Assembly: GCA_017577925.1 (NCBI GenBank)
Contig: PKQU01000001.1
Span: 1 to 33,990 of the forward strand
DNA: 33,990 nucleotides
Direction of reading: 5' to 3'
DNA from: Bacillota bacterium
GTDB lineage: Bacteria; Bacillota; Bacilli; Calditerricolales; Calditerricolaceae
Position 1 is the stretch's first letter, and each line of letters begins with the position of its first letter. The position numbers and the translations under genes were made by a program. The notes beneath the pieces were generated by a model, which worked only from the letters and a program-made list of their open reading frames with translations, did not search any database and was not told the DNA's origin. Below are positions 15,361-22,687 of this stretch, one piece after another.

Positions 15361-15753
15361 ATGCTCGTACGGCAACGGCTGCTCATTCTGTTCACCTGTT
15401 TTTCCATTGGCACACTGCTCGTGTTGTTCAACCTGGCGAAGGGAAAGGGCGAGCCGGTCACCGCGCCGACGCCGACGCTGGCGGTTACGGCCGAAGTGCA
15501 AGGGCGGGACCTCATCCTCCAGTTGAAGACGCAGCATTTCCGGTTCCGCGCGACGAAAGTGGGGCAGAAAAACGTGTATGGGGAGGGGCACGCCCATCTG
15601 TACGTCGACGGGAAGAAGGTGGCCAAAATCGTTGGGCACCGCTACGTGCTGCCCGATCTGCCGTCCGGGCACCATCGGATCAAGGTGGAGCTGGCCCACC
15701 ACGATCACACCCCGTATGGCATAGCGCAGACCTTCGACGTGACGGTGGACTGA
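15361..15753 (+). CDS. Membrane-anchored, histidine-rich exported protein
   Basis: I do not recognise this 130-residue protein with certainty. Residues 5-25 are one hydrophobic helix (LLILFTCFSIGTLLVLF), followed by a low-complexity TAPTPTLA linker and a beta-rich domain. That domain contains GEGHAHLYVDGKKVAKI, LPDLPSGHHRIKVELAHHDHTPYG, a pattern seen in extracytoplasmic hypothetical proteins with GHAHLYVDG and GxHxIxVxL strands. The clustered histidines (GHAH, GHH, AHHDH) could bind a metal such as copper or zinc. ATG 15361 follows AGGGAGG nine bases upstream. Confidence 0.75.
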   Translation: MLVRQRLLILFTCFSIGTLLVLFNLAKGKGEPVTAPTPTLAVTAEVQGRDLILQLKTQHFRFRATKVGQKNVYGEGHAHLYVDGKKVAKIVGHRYVLPDLPSGHHRIKVELAHHDHTPYGIAQTFDVTVD

Positions 15754-15800
15754 CGCTAACGCCGTATTTGGCGGCCCGGAATCGGAAGCACCTGGCTTCC

Positions 15801-15829
15801 TGTTTTCCCTGCGCGTGCTGTGGTACAAT
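15801..15829 (+). promoter_or_regulatory. Promoter of ylbF
   Basis: TGTTTT (15801-15806), 17 bases, then TGG TACAAT with the extended -10 at 15821-15829. The start codon is 20 bases further on. Confidence 0.55.
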
Positions 15830-15848
15830 GGGGTCGGGAGGTGGGCCC

Positions 15849-16295
15849 ATGCCTTCCCTGGACATGGCGCACGTGATCCGACAGGCGAGCGAACTGGGCG
15901 AATTGATCCTGGCCTCCCGGGAAGCGAAGGAGTATGTTCGCTGGAAGGCGGCGCTGGCGCGCGACGCGCGGGCGCAAACGCTCATCCGGCGCTTTCAGGC
16001 AAAAAAGCGGGAGTACGAAGACGTGATGCGCTACGGTCGCTACCACCCCGACTACAGCCGGGTGGTGGAGGAAACGCGCGCGTTGAAGCGCGAGTTGGAC
16101 GAGCTGGAGACGGTTTCCCGTTTTCGACAGGCCGAAGCACGCCTTGACGCGCTGCTCTACGAGGTAAGCAAAACCATCGCCCATGCCGTTTCGCCGAACA
16201 TCAAGGTACCCGGAAACAATCCCGTTTCCGGGTTGGGGTGCGGATCGAGCGGTTGCGGTGGTGGATGCGGTTCCGGCGGGTGTTGCGCGACGTAG
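15849..16295 (+). CDS. ylbF: YlbF/YmcA family competence and sporulation factor with Cys-rich tail
   Basis: A 148-residue helical protein of the Com_YlbF family. In Bacillus subtilis YlbF joins YmcA and YaaT in a complex that carries Fe-S clusters, aids Spo0A phosphorylation and RNase Y maturation and is needed for competence. Residues 1-115 are two long helices (ASELGELILASREAKEY, KKREYEDVMRYGRYHPDY). The tail, GCGSSGCGGGCGSGGCCAT, has six cysteines in 19 residues. ATG 15849 follows GGGAGGTGGGCCC. YlbG follows, as in B. subtilis, which supports the name. Confidence 0.88.
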   Translation: MPSLDMAHVIRQASELGELILASREAKEYVRWKAALARDARAQTLIRRFQAKKREYEDVMRYGRYHPDYSRVVEETRALKRELDELETVSRFRQAEARLDALLYEVSKTIAHAVSPNIKVPGNNPVSGLGCGSSGCGGGCGSGGCCAT

Positions 16296-16321
16296 CCTTC
16301 ATCTGACGTCCAGTTTTCACC

Positions 16322-16350
16322 TTGCTGTTTCCTCTGCCATGTGGTTTAAT
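16322..16350 (+). promoter_or_regulatory. Promoter of ylbG
   Basis: TTGCTG (16322-16327), 17-base spacer, TTTAAT (16345-16350), 30 bases before the ylbG start. Confidence 0.55.
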
Positions 16351-16379
16351 TTTACAGAGGAAACGGTGGGAGGGGCGGT

Positions 16380-16670
16380 ATGTTTCCGAAACGGATCGGA
16401 TTGGCGGTGTGGGTGCACCACACGCGCTACGCGCCGCGATTGCGGAAATTTGGCAATATCCATTATGTTTCGCAGCGGATGAAGTATGTCGTGTTGTATG
16501 TGGACGGGGAACGCGTGGACGACATCGTCCGTCAAATCGAGCGCCTTCGCTTTGTGCGCAAGGTGGAGCGTTCCCACCGGCATGAACTGCCGGTTGATTT
16601 TCCGGCCAAGCGCACGCCGCTGGACGCGTTTTATGATGTTCGCGGTACCGGAAATTCAGGACCCGCCTGA
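16380..16670 (+). CDS. ylbG: YlbG family protein (DUF2129)
   Basis: A 96-residue cytoplasmic protein that begins MFPKRIGLAVWVHHTRYAPR and has LRKFGNIHYVSQRMKYVVLYVD, the hallmark of the YlbG family, which is found beside ylbF in Bacillales. No molecular function is established. ATG 16380 follows GGGAGGGGCGGT. The last codons run into the left arm of the following terminator, whose stem includes the TGA stop at 16668-16670. Confidence 0.92.
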   Translation: MFPKRIGLAVWVHHTRYAPRLRKFGNIHYVSQRMKYVVLYVDGERVDDIVRQIERLRFVRKVERSHRHELPVDFPAKRTPLDAFYDVRGTGNSGPA

Positions 16671-16695
16671 CCGCTTGCGGTCAGGCGGGTCTTTT
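16660..16695 (+). terminator. Terminator of ylbG
   Basis: GACCCGCCTGACCG (16660-16673) pairs perfectly with CGGTCAGGCGGGTC (16678-16691), four-base loop, then TTTT. The stop codon of ylbG lies within the stem. Confidence 0.9.
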
Positions 16696-16742
16696 ATGTC
16701 TTGTCCTGATCGGATGGGCGAGAGCGCGCGGCACGCCCGGGT

Positions 16743-17141
16743 TTACCAGAAGTTGTGCGGTTCGGGAAGATACCGGCCGGAGCGCAAGAGGGCGATGAGG
16801 TGCATGTAGTACTGCTGGGGGTCGGCGTAGGCAGTGGAAGGTTTGGTGCGCAGGACGATGATCGGCTTGTTTACTTCCTGCGCGCACGCTTCCATGGCGG
16901 CGATGCGTTGGTTGGACTCCCCGGGTTTTATGCGTATGCCCTCCCGGCACAGGTACACGGGCTGGAAAGATGAGGGGGGTGCCGGGTCGAAGGCGGCGGC
17001 AAAGGACACGGCAATCCGATCGGCGATCTCGCTTTCGATGCGCAGGATGTGGCGCAAGCGGTGACGGTTGGTGCGGATAAGCATCATGAGTTCGTACAGA
17101 TCGGAGAAGCCAGGCCCGAGTTCGATCACCTTTTGGATCAT
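16743..17141 (-). CDS. YlbA-like conserved protein
   Basis: A 132-residue protein beginning MIQKVIELGPGFSDLYELM, with FQPVYLCREGIRI in the middle and QQYYMHLIALLRSGRYLPEP near the end. The N terminus resembles the small Bacillus YlbA family (MIQ-IELG-G-SDLYEL), and the neighbourhood (ylbF, ylbG) agrees, so YlbA-like is a reasonable name from recall but not verified. No signal peptide or membrane span. ATG 17141 follows AAAGGAGGAACGGC. Function unknown. It lies downstream of the tRNA-Gln terminator. Confidence 0.75.
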   Translation of the reverse strand: MIQKVIELGPGFSDLYELMMLIRTNRHRLRHILRIESEIADRIAVSFAAAFDPAPPSSFQPVYLCREGIRIKPGESNQRIAAMEACAQEVNKPIIVLRTKPSTAYADPQQYYMHLIALLRSGRYLPEPHNFW

Positions 17142-17189
17142 GCCGTTCCTCCTTTCCGCGCCTGCCCCCATGCTACCATGGGCGAACAG

Positions 17190-17221
17190 AAAAAACCAGC
17201 CGGCTTGCCGGCTGGTTTTTT
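17190..17221 (-). terminator. Bidirectional terminator after tRNA-Gln
   Basis: CCAGCCGGC (17196-17204) and GCCGGCTGG (17207-17215) form a tight hairpin flanked by six As on the left and six Ts on the right, so it can work on either strand. On the minus strand it follows the tRNA by eight bases. Confidence 0.85.
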
Positions 17222-17228
17222 CGCGTTG

Positions 17229-17302
17229 TGGCTGGAGAGGCAGGATTCGAACCTGCGATCACGGAGTCAAAGTCCGTTGCCTTACCCCTTGGCTACTCTC
17301 CA
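17229..17302 (-). tRNA. tRNA-Gln (anticodon TTG)
   Basis: Reading the minus strand from 17302: acceptor TGGAGAG, D arm AGCCAAGGGGTAAGGC, anticodon stem ACGGA, loop CTTTGAC with anticodon TTG, stem TCCGT, T arm GCAGGTTCGAATCCTGC, acceptor CTCTCCA, discriminator G and an encoded CCA. The total of 74 nucleotides folds into a complete cloverleaf. It decodes CAA (and CAG by wobble). Confidence 0.95.
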
Positions 17303-17308
17303 TCGACA

Positions 17309-17337
17309 GGCATAGGGTGTCCCGTGCGGGCGTCGAA
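17309..17337 (-). promoter_or_regulatory. Possible promoter of tRNA-Gln
   Basis: On the minus strand TTCGAC (17337-17332), 17 bases, TATGCC (17314-17309). The tRNA begins seven bases after the -10, the expected place for a transcript start. Confidence 0.4.
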
Positions 17338-17366
17338 CATGCGCCAATGCCAGCGGAAGGGGAGAC

Positions 17367-17378
17367 AAAAAAATTTTT
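17367..17378. promoter_or_regulatory. A7T5 tract upstream of comGA, possible half of a ComK site
   Basis: Seven As followed by five Ts stand out in GC-rich surroundings, 67 bases before comGA. ComK sites are two AAAA-N5-TTTT boxes; AAAA-N5-TTTC fits one box with one mismatch. No second box is evident. Confidence 0.25.
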
Positions 17379-17444
17379 CATGGAGCGGCAGGATTTCTCT
17401 ATGCGTATTGCGAATGGGAGACACTGTAATCCGTTTGACAAAGG

Positions 17445-18560
17445 GTGAGAAAATTGGACACGGTTTCCCAATGGGAGCGGTGGATTCGACAAGCCGTTCG
17501 ACAGCGGGCTAGCGATCTGCACCTGGAGCCGGAAGAGGGCGGGTGGCGGCTGCGGCTGCGTATCGACGGGCAGCTGTTCTGCCATGACCGGGTTACCACG
17601 GAAGCGGGCGTCGCCCTCGTGACAGCGCTGAAGGTGTGGGCCGGTATGGATATCGGCGAAAGGCGGCTTCCGCAGGACGGGCGGTTCACGATGACCGTCA
17701 GCGGTGTCGCCGTTGACGTTCGCGTGTCCACGCTGCCCACCCTTCATGGCGAGAAGGCCGTGCTGCGCCTGCTTGGCCGCCATGTGGAACGTTTCGAGCT
17801 GGAAGATCTGGGGATGACGCCGGAGCAGCGCGCCACAGTGGAGCGGTGGCTTGCGCGGATGGAAGGGTTGGTCCTGGTGACGGGACCCACCGGATCGGGG
17901 AAGACCACCACCCTTTACGCCATGGTGCGCCGGTTGGCTCGCCCGGAAACAAACGTCGTGACGCTGGAAGACCCGGTGGAATATTGCCTGGCGGGGGTGA
18001 ACCAAGTGCAGATCAACGAACGCGCCGGGCTCACCTTCGCTGCTGGGCTTCGCGCTGTGCTGCGGCAGGATCCCGATGTGATTCTGGTCGGCGAGATCCG
18101 GGATGCGGAGACCGCGGCCATCGCGGTGCGCGCCGCCCTGACCGGCCACTTGGTTCTGGCCACGGTGCACGCCGCCGACGCCTCCAGTGCCGCGACGCGC
18201 CTCATCGACCTGGGTGTTGAACCGCATATGGTGGCGGCGACGCTGTCCGGCGTGATCGCCCAACGGCTGGTGCGGCGGCTCTGCTCCTGCCGGCGGAGCG
18301 AACGGATGGCGGCGTCTTGTGCGCGCTGCGGCGGTGTGGGATCGATCGGCCGAACCGGCGTGTTTGAGCTCCTGGACGTGGATGAGGAGCTGTCGAGCGC
18401 GATTCGGCAGCGTTGGGAGCCGAACGGGCTTCGCCAGCTGATGCGGCGCAAAGGATGGCCGACGTTGCACGAGTTGCTGCATTGCCGATCAAGCGGGGAG
18501 GGGAGGCGTACCGACGAGCCGTTGGAGGTGGGGACGGGTGAAAGCGAACTGGTCGGATAA
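17445..18560 (+). CDS. comGA: Competence pseudopilus assembly ATPase ComGA
   Basis: Type II/IV secretion ATPase that powers assembly of the DNA-uptake pseudopilus at the inner face of the membrane. Walker A is GPTGSGKT (residues 147-154), the Asp box VTLEDPVEY, Walker B ILVGEIRD (about 212-219) and the His box GHLVLATVHA. A zinc-type tetracysteine is formed by C279, C281, C291 and C294. Length is 371 residues. GTG 17445 is given, but TTG 17454 is equally plausible because the ribosome-like AAAGGGTGAG sits just before it. It heads comGA-GG, and the next gene overlaps its end by 23 bases. Confidence 0.95.
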   Translation: MRKLDTVSQWERWIRQAVRQRASDLHLEPEEGGWRLRLRIDGQLFCHDRVTTEAGVALVTALKVWAGMDIGERRLPQDGRFTMTVSGVAVDVRVSTLPTLHGEKAVLRLLGRHVERFELEDLGMTPEQRATVERWLARMEGLVLVTGPTGSGKTTTLYAMVRRLARPETNVVTLEDPVEYCLAGVNQVQINERAGLTFAAGLRAVLRQDPDVILVGEIRDAETAAIAVRAALTGHLVLATVHAADASSAATRLIDLGVEPHMVAATLSGVIAQRLVRRLCSCRRSERMAASCARCGGVGSIGRTGVFELLDVDEELSSAIRQRWEPNGLRQLMRRKGWPTLHELLHCRSSGEGRRTDEPLEVGTGESELVG

Positions 18561-19581
18561 GGCCATCGAGGAGACCTGCGAAGCGCTTTCGGAATTGTTG
18601 GAAATCGGGGTGCCGCTGCTGTCCGCCTTGGAGACGGTGGCGGGGATCTGCCCTGCGCGCCGGCGTGAGACCCTGATCCGTGTGGCCGCCGATCTGCAGG
18701 CGGGGTGGTCGCTGGCGGGCGCGCTGGCCCGCGCCGGGATGCCGAGACCGGTGGTGGCCCTCATTCGCGTCGGAGAAGAAAGCGGTGAGCTGCCGGGCGC
18801 GCTGCGCACTGCCGCCGACTATGCCCGGGATCGCGTGCACCTGCGCCAGCGCCTGCGGCAAATCCTCGTTTACCCCCTGGTGGTGTTGGTTACGTTGACA
18901 ACGACGCTGACCTTTCTTCTCATTGGGGTGATTCCCCGCTTTGCCGATCTGTATGCCGCGATGGACGTCCCGCTTCCCCTGGCCACGCGCGCGGTGCTGC
19001 GCATCGGCCAGGGCCTGTCGCAGGGAGTGATGCTGTCAGCGGTGGGCATCGCCCTCGCGGGAGGCGCCGCGTTCCTCCTCCGCGGCACAGCTCCGGCGCA
19101 ATTCGCTGCCCTGCGCACGCGCCTGTCCTGCCTTCAGGGGCGGGTGCCGCTTCTTGCGCGTGGCCTGCGGGATGCGCGGGCACACTTTGTGGCCTTCCAA
19201 GTGGGACGGCTGCTGGCCAGCGGCGTGCCCTTGCGCCGTGCACTGGAGATCTGTGCCGACAGCGCGCCCTCCGAGCCTTGGCGGAAGGAGGTAATCCGGT
19301 TGGTCGAGGCGGTGACCTCGGGAGCCACCTTTGTCGACGCGTTACGGGCGGGCGACTATCCACCGCTTCTTCTCCAGGCCGCCTGGCATGGGGAAGCGAC
19401 GGGCCGGTTGGGGAGCTGCCTCTTGCGCGCGGCCGCGGCCCTTGAGGCGGAGCGCCAGCGCCGGGTCCAGCGCGCCGTGCAGCTGCTCGAACCGCTTCTT
19501 GTCCTGGGTACGGGGGCGTTTTTGCTCCTTGTCGTCCTGACGCTGTTCTTGCCCCTTCTCCATCTGATGGATCAATTGTAA
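18538..19581 (+). CDS. comGB: Competence pseudopilus membrane platform ComGB
   Basis: Polytopic GspF/PilC-like protein that couples the ComGA ATPase to pilin assembly. It has two T2SF repeats (residues about 12-130 and 215-335), with GEESGELPGAL closing the first and the related GEATGRLGSCL the second. Three hydrophobic spans are visible: ILVYPLVVLVTLTTTLTFLL, an internal AVGIALAGGAAFLL and the C-terminal LLVLGTGAFLLLVVLTLFL. GTG 18538 lies eight bases after GGAGG and inside the end of comGA; 347 residues. Confidence 0.93.
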   Translation: MKANWSDKAIEETCEALSELLEIGVPLLSALETVAGICPARRRETLIRVAADLQAGWSLAGALARAGMPRPVVALIRVGEESGELPGALRTAADYARDRVHLRQRLRQILVYPLVVLVTLTTTLTFLLIGVIPRFADLYAAMDVPLPLATRAVLRIGQGLSQGVMLSAVGIALAGGAAFLLRGTAPAQFAALRTRLSCLQGRVPLLARGLRDARAHFVAFQVGRLLASGVPLRRALEICADSAPSEPWRKEVIRLVEAVTSGATFVDALRAGDYPPLLLQAAWHGEATGRLGSCLLRAAAALEAERQRRVQRAVQLLEPLLVLGTGAFLLLVVLTLFLPLLHLMDQL

Positions 19582-19600
19582 CCGGGATGGAGGGATGCAC

Positions 19601-19951
19601 ATGTCATCGCGCGAACGCGGGTTTTCCCTGCTGGAGATGTTGGTCGTTCTCTTTGTGATCGGGGTTCTCTTGATGATCGCCTTGCCCAATTTTCGCGGCG
19701 CCGCCGAACGATCGCAAGCAAAAGCGTGCCACGCCAACCAGCGCCTGTTGATCGGCCAGCTCGAGCAATTCCGTCTGGACAAGGGCACGTACCCGATGGA
19801 AAACGGTACGATCGACCTGGAACAGCTGGTGGCGGAAAAGTACCTCCAGAGCGTACCGAAATGCCCCAAGGGCGCTGCCTATGCCGTCAGCATCAGCGGC
19901 GACGTTGTAACGGTAACGTGCCCCGTGCACGGGCAGCCCAAGTCGCCATAG
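19601..19951 (+). CDS. comGC: Major competence pseudopilin ComGC
   Basis: Main subunit of the DNA-uptake pseudopilus. It carries a class III prepilin signal, RERG followed by FSLLEMLVVLFVIGVLLMIA; ComC peptidase should cut after the glycine and methylate the phenylalanine. The E5 equivalent is present. Two cysteines in the C-terminal part (VPKCPKG and VTCPVHG) resemble the disulfide-forming pair of ComGC. Length is 116 residues. ATG 19601 is six bases after GGAGGG; the in-frame ATG 19595 abuts that site and is unlikely. Confidence 0.95.
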   Translation: MSSRERGFSLLEMLVVLFVIGVLLMIALPNFRGAAERSQAKACHANQRLLIGQLEQFRLDKGTYPMENGTIDLEQLVAEKYLQSVPKCPKGAAYAVSISGDVVTVTCPVHGQPKSP

Positions 19952-19962
19952 GGGGGAAGGGC

Positions 19963-20409
19963 GTGAACCGGTTTCGCTGCGAAGGAGGTGTAACCCTGTT
20001 GGAATGGGTGGTGGCCCTCGCGGTGTTGGGCGTGTTGCTCAGCATTGCCCTTCCGGCGGCGCAGGGGCCGCTGGCGGAGGCGGAGCGGCGCGCATTTCTC
20101 CGCGCCGTTGTCCGCGATGTCCAGCACGCGCAGAGCGAGGCCCTCGCCCGAGCGGAAGCGGCGGTGGTGCGCGTCGTTCCCACCGGCTATGCCGTGGCGC
20201 TGGCCAGCGGGATGCCGCTGCGTAAACGGGCCGCGCCGCCGGGCATTCACCTGGCGAGTAACTTCCCGCACGGTACCCTTCGTTTCGGCCCCGACGGGCG
20301 CATCCAACAGGGCGGATCGATCTGGGTCGAAGCCGATGGTGCGCCTTATGCCCGCGTTATCCTGCAGGTGGTGAGCGGCCGTGTGCGCGTGGAGTTCGTG
20401 GCGCCGTGA
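19963..20409 (+). CDS. comGD: Minor pseudopilin ComGD
   Basis: A 148-residue prepilin: short basic leader ending CEGG, then VTLLEWVVALAVLGVLLSIALP, with the conserved glutamate at position 5 after the cleavage glycine. The C-terminal part is beta-rich, as in GspH/FimT-type minor pilins (HGTLRFGPDGRIQQGG, VILQVVSGRVRVEF). GTG 19963 follows GGGGGGAAGGGC, 11 bases after comGC. Its last 29 bases overlap the next frame. Name rests on operon position plus fold. Confidence 0.88.
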   Translation: MNRFRCEGGVTLLEWVVALAVLGVLLSIALPAAQGPLAEAERRAFLRAVVRDVQHAQSEALARAEAAVVRVVPTGYAVALASGMPLRKRAAPPGIHLASNFPHGTLRFGPDGRIQQGGSIWVEADGAPYARVILQVVSGRVRVEFVAP

Positions 20410-20773
20410 GGCAAGCGGGCTAACGCTCGTTGAATGCGCCGTGGCCATGGGGGTGGCCGTGACCCTGCTCCTCGTCCTCACGTCCGTTTGGCAGGCGGTT
20501 CTCGACGGCCGTGCCAAGCTGCTTGCCCGGCAGCATGCGCTGGCCGTAGCGGTCTCCTGCTTGGAGCAAGCCACCGAAGCCGGCTGCGGGGAGCTCGCCC
20601 CTGGCCAGACGCGGGTCGTCGCCGCCGGGGGCCGGGCGTTTTCCACGACGTTGCGCCGCCAGCATGTTGCTGACGGACTTTGGCGACTGGAGGTGACCGT
20701 GTCGTGGGACGAGCGCGGCACCCCTCAGCGGTTGACCCTTGTCCGCGACGTGGCGGGCGCGGGTTTACCCTGA
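20381..20773 (+). CDS. comGE: Minor pseudopilin-like protein ComGE
   Basis: A 130-residue protein with a prepilin-like N terminus, REASG then LTLVECAVAMGVAVTLLLVL, keeping the glutamate after the cleavage glycine. GTG 20381 is five bases after AGGTGGTGAG and overlaps comGD by 29 bases; there is no other in-frame start before the hydrophobic helix. The rest is short, with two cysteines in a SCLEQATEAGCG segment. The identity as ComGE comes from operon position and topology, since these proteins diverge strongly. Confidence 0.78.
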   Translation: MCAWSSWRREASGLTLVECAVAMGVAVTLLLVLTSVWQAVLDGRAKLLARQHALAVAVSCLEQATEAGCGELAPGQTRVVAAGGRAFSTTLRRQHVADGLWRLEVTVSWDERGTPQRLTLVRDVAGAGLP

Positions 20774-21210
20774 CCGAACTGCTCGTCGCCCTAGCGGTGA
20801 CGACGGTGCTGATCGGCATGCTCGTTCCCGCCGTGTGGTCATGGCGCCAGGAGGAGGAGCGCGCCGCGCAGGTTGCAGCGCTCATCGCCGAGACCAACGG
20901 GTTCGTGACCTTTGTCGTCTCCGAGATGCGGCGGGCGCACGCCGTCGTTCCGGAGGGAAGCCGCCTTGACCTGTACACCTATGACGGCCAACGCATCACC
21001 TACCGGCTGGATCATGCGGGACGCATTGTGCGCACCGTAAACGGCCTCGGCTACACCATACTTTGCCAGGATGTCGCCGACGTCCGCTTTGCGGAAGCGG
21101 CCGGGGGCGTGCGCGTTACCCTTCAGCTCTCCAAGGGGGCGGTGCGGCACGCCGAGACGTTCGTTCTGGGAGGGACATGGTATAATGGCCCCAACGAATC
21201 GGATTCGTAG
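20704..21210 (+). CDS. comGF: Minor pseudopilin ComGF
   Basis: A 168-residue protein with a basic leader ending GGRG and the prepilin helix FTLTELLVALAVTTVLIGML, then a C-terminal domain with SRLDLYTYDGQRITYRLD and LCQDVADVRFAEAAGGVRVTLQL, matching ComGF-type proteins. GTG 20704 follows GGAGGTGA by seven bases, a near-perfect ribosome site, so it is preferred over TTG 20680. The start lies 70 bases inside comGE, an unusually long overlap of two signal-bearing frames. Confidence 0.85.
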   Translation: MGRARHPSAVDPCPRRGGRGFTLTELLVALAVTTVLIGMLVPAVWSWRQEEERAAQVAALIAETNGFVTFVVSEMRRAHAVVPEGSRLDLYTYDGQRITYRLDHAGRIVRTVNGLGYTILCQDVADVRFAEAAGGVRVTLQLSKGAVRHAETFVLGGTWYNGPNESDS

Positions 21211-21610
21211 GGACGTCCCCTGCACGGAAACGACAAAGGGGGAGGCGGGTGTCGCGCTGCTCGTGGTGCTCGTCTTGCTCGGCACGACGGTTTTGGCCGC
21301 GGTGGCCGCACTGGACGGCGTGCTGACGGCGCTGCACACGCAGGCAAACGTGCTGGGGGCGTGGCGGGCGCGTTATGCCGCCGAATCCGGGGTCGCCTAT
21401 GTTCAAATGGCCGTGCGCGCGGCTCCGGACGTGCTGGCGTTTCCGGTCACGCGGGCTGTGGGCGACGGGCAGGTCACGGTGTGGCGGCTGGAGGAGGACG
21501 ACACGACCCTCTACGTGCGGGCTGAGGCGTCGGTTCCGCCCTATTTCCGCCATGGCGTCACGTGCCGGTTGCGGAAGGCGGATGGAGCCGTCTTGTCGTG
21601 GGAGGAGTGA
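21185..21610 (+). CDS. comGG: Pseudopilus-associated protein ComGG (PilX-like)
   Basis: A 141-residue protein with a 25-residue polar leader, KGEAG then VALLVVLVLLGTTVLAAVAAL, and the RARYAAESGVAYVQMA segment typical of the PilX/GspK-like last pilin of such operons. The -5 glutamate after the glycine is missing (GVALL), as is common for ComGG. ATG 21185 follows GGGAGGG by nine bases and overlaps comGF by 26 bases. The comG operon is thus complete with seven genes in order. Confidence 0.82.
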   Translation: MAPTNRIRRDVPCTETTKGEAGVALLVVLVLLGTTVLAAVAALDGVLTALHTQANVLGAWRARYAAESGVAYVQMAVRAAPDVLAFPVTRAVGDGQVTVWRLEEDDTTLYVRAEASVPPYFRHGVTCRLRKADGAVLSWEE

Positions 21611-21617
21611 GACGCAG

Positions 21618-22151
21618 ATGCGCAATGTGGTGCTCATCGGCATGACAGGCACGGGGAAGTCCACCGTGGGCCGGCTGGTTGCCGAAGCCCTCGGTTGGCC
21701 CCATGTGGACACCGACCAGCGGATCGAGGCGGTCACCGGGTGCACCATCGCCGAGTTGTTTGCCGAGCGGGGGGAAGCCTGGTTCCGCCAACGCGAACAT
21801 GAGGTGCTGCGTGAGGTGCTGAAGGGGGAAGGCCAGGTGGTATCCACCGGCGGGGGCATCGTCCTGCGCCGGGACAACGTCGCCCTGCTGACGGAGGGAC
21901 AGTTTGTTGTGGCGCTGACGGCCAAAGCCGAAACGCTCGTCCGCCGCTTGCGTGGGGATACGTCCCGCCCTCTGTTGGCCGGCGATGTGGAGGCGCGGAT
22001 CCACAAGCTGCTTTGCGAGCGGCGCGGACTCTACGATTTCGCCCACGTGCGCATCGCCACGGACAACCGTTTGCCACGGGAGGTGGCGGAGGAGATTGTT
22101 CGCCTGTACCGGTGCCGGATGAATGGACGAACGGCGGGCGGATCATACTAG
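21618..22151 (+). CDS. aroK: Shikimate kinase
   Basis: Phosphorylates shikimate with ATP in the pathway to chorismate. The P-loop is GMTGTGKST (residues 8-16), followed by the DTDQRIE substrate motif, FR..EHEVLRE, STGGGIVLR and the lid arginines in RRLRGDTSRPLL. Length 177 residues. ATG 21618 is ten bases after GGAGGAG, and the gap to comGG is only seven bases, so it is probably co-transcribed with comG. The comG-aroK-yqzE neighbourhood is also known from Bacillus. Confidence 0.94.
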   Translation: MRNVVLIGMTGTGKSTVGRLVAEALGWPHVDTDQRIEAVTGCTIAELFAERGEAWFRQREHEVLREVLKGEGQVVSTGGGIVLRRDNVALLTEGQFVVALTAKAETLVRRLRGDTSRPLLAGDVEARIHKLLCERRGLYDFAHVRIATDNRLPREVAEEIVRLYRCRMNGRTAGGSY

Positions 22152-22189
22152 GACTAACGTGTCGGAATGGCGGATGGCAGGTGAATGTT

Positions 22190-22345
22190 GTGCAGGAACT
22201 GATCAAGTTCCTCACCCAGCGGTTTGTGCAATACCTCGAGACGCCGCGCGATGAGCGGCGCAAGCGGCGCCAGGCGAAGGAGCCGTGGACTGTTCGCTGG
22301 TTCGGCATGATCCCCTTGTCCCTGCGCATGTTGATCCGCCGCTGA
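22190..22345 (+). CDS. yqzE: YqzE family small protein
   Basis: A 51-residue basic protein: MQELIKFLTQRFVQYLETPRD, then a run of charged residues (ERRKRRQAKEP) and the conserved end VRWFGMIPLSLRMLIRR. This matches the YqzE family found next to comG in Bacillales; function unknown. GTG 22190 is six bases after AGGTGA; GTG 22181 is an in-frame alternative. It lies 38 bases after aroK. Confidence 0.85.
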   Translation: MQELIKFLTQRFVQYLETPRDERRKRRQAKEPWTVRWFGMIPLSLRMLIRR

Positions 22346-22380
22346 CAGCAGGCGAGGCGCTGTGAAGGAGGTGTCGTGTA

Positions 22381-22653
22381 ATGCGGCGAGTTGCCGTCGA
22401 AGAGACCCTGACTCATGTGGGGCAAGCGCTGCGTGCCGGCGGGTTTGAGGTCGTTCCGCTGCGAGAGGACGTGTTGACGCAGGTGGACGCCGTTGTCCTT
22501 TCAGGCCAAGACCCCAACGTGATGGGCATGACGGACTGGCAGACCGACGCGTCGGTCATCAACGCCCACGGCTTGACCGCGGAAGAGGTGGTACAAGTCG
22601 TACGGGAGCGCATCGGGCGCGGGCAGGAGAACGGATCCGACACCGTCGGGTGA
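22381..22653 (+). CDS. UPF0180 family protein, YkuS-like
   Basis: A 90-residue cytoplasmic protein. The block VVLSGQDPNVMGMTDWQTDASVINAHG is split here as VVLSGQDPNVMGM and SVINAHGLTAEEV, both diagnostic of the UPF0180 (YkuS) family. The N terminus VAVEETLTHVGQALRAGGFEV is the usual first helix and strand. ATG 22381 follows GAAGGAGGTGTCGTGTA. Function is not known. A terminator ends this unit. Confidence 0.9.
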   Translation: MRRVAVEETLTHVGQALRAGGFEVVPLREDVLTQVDAVVLSGQDPNVMGMTDWQTDASVINAHGLTAEEVVQVVRERIGRGQENGSDTVG

Positions 22654-22687
22654 GTGGCGCTCGCTCGGTACAAGGCAGGCAGAAGCG

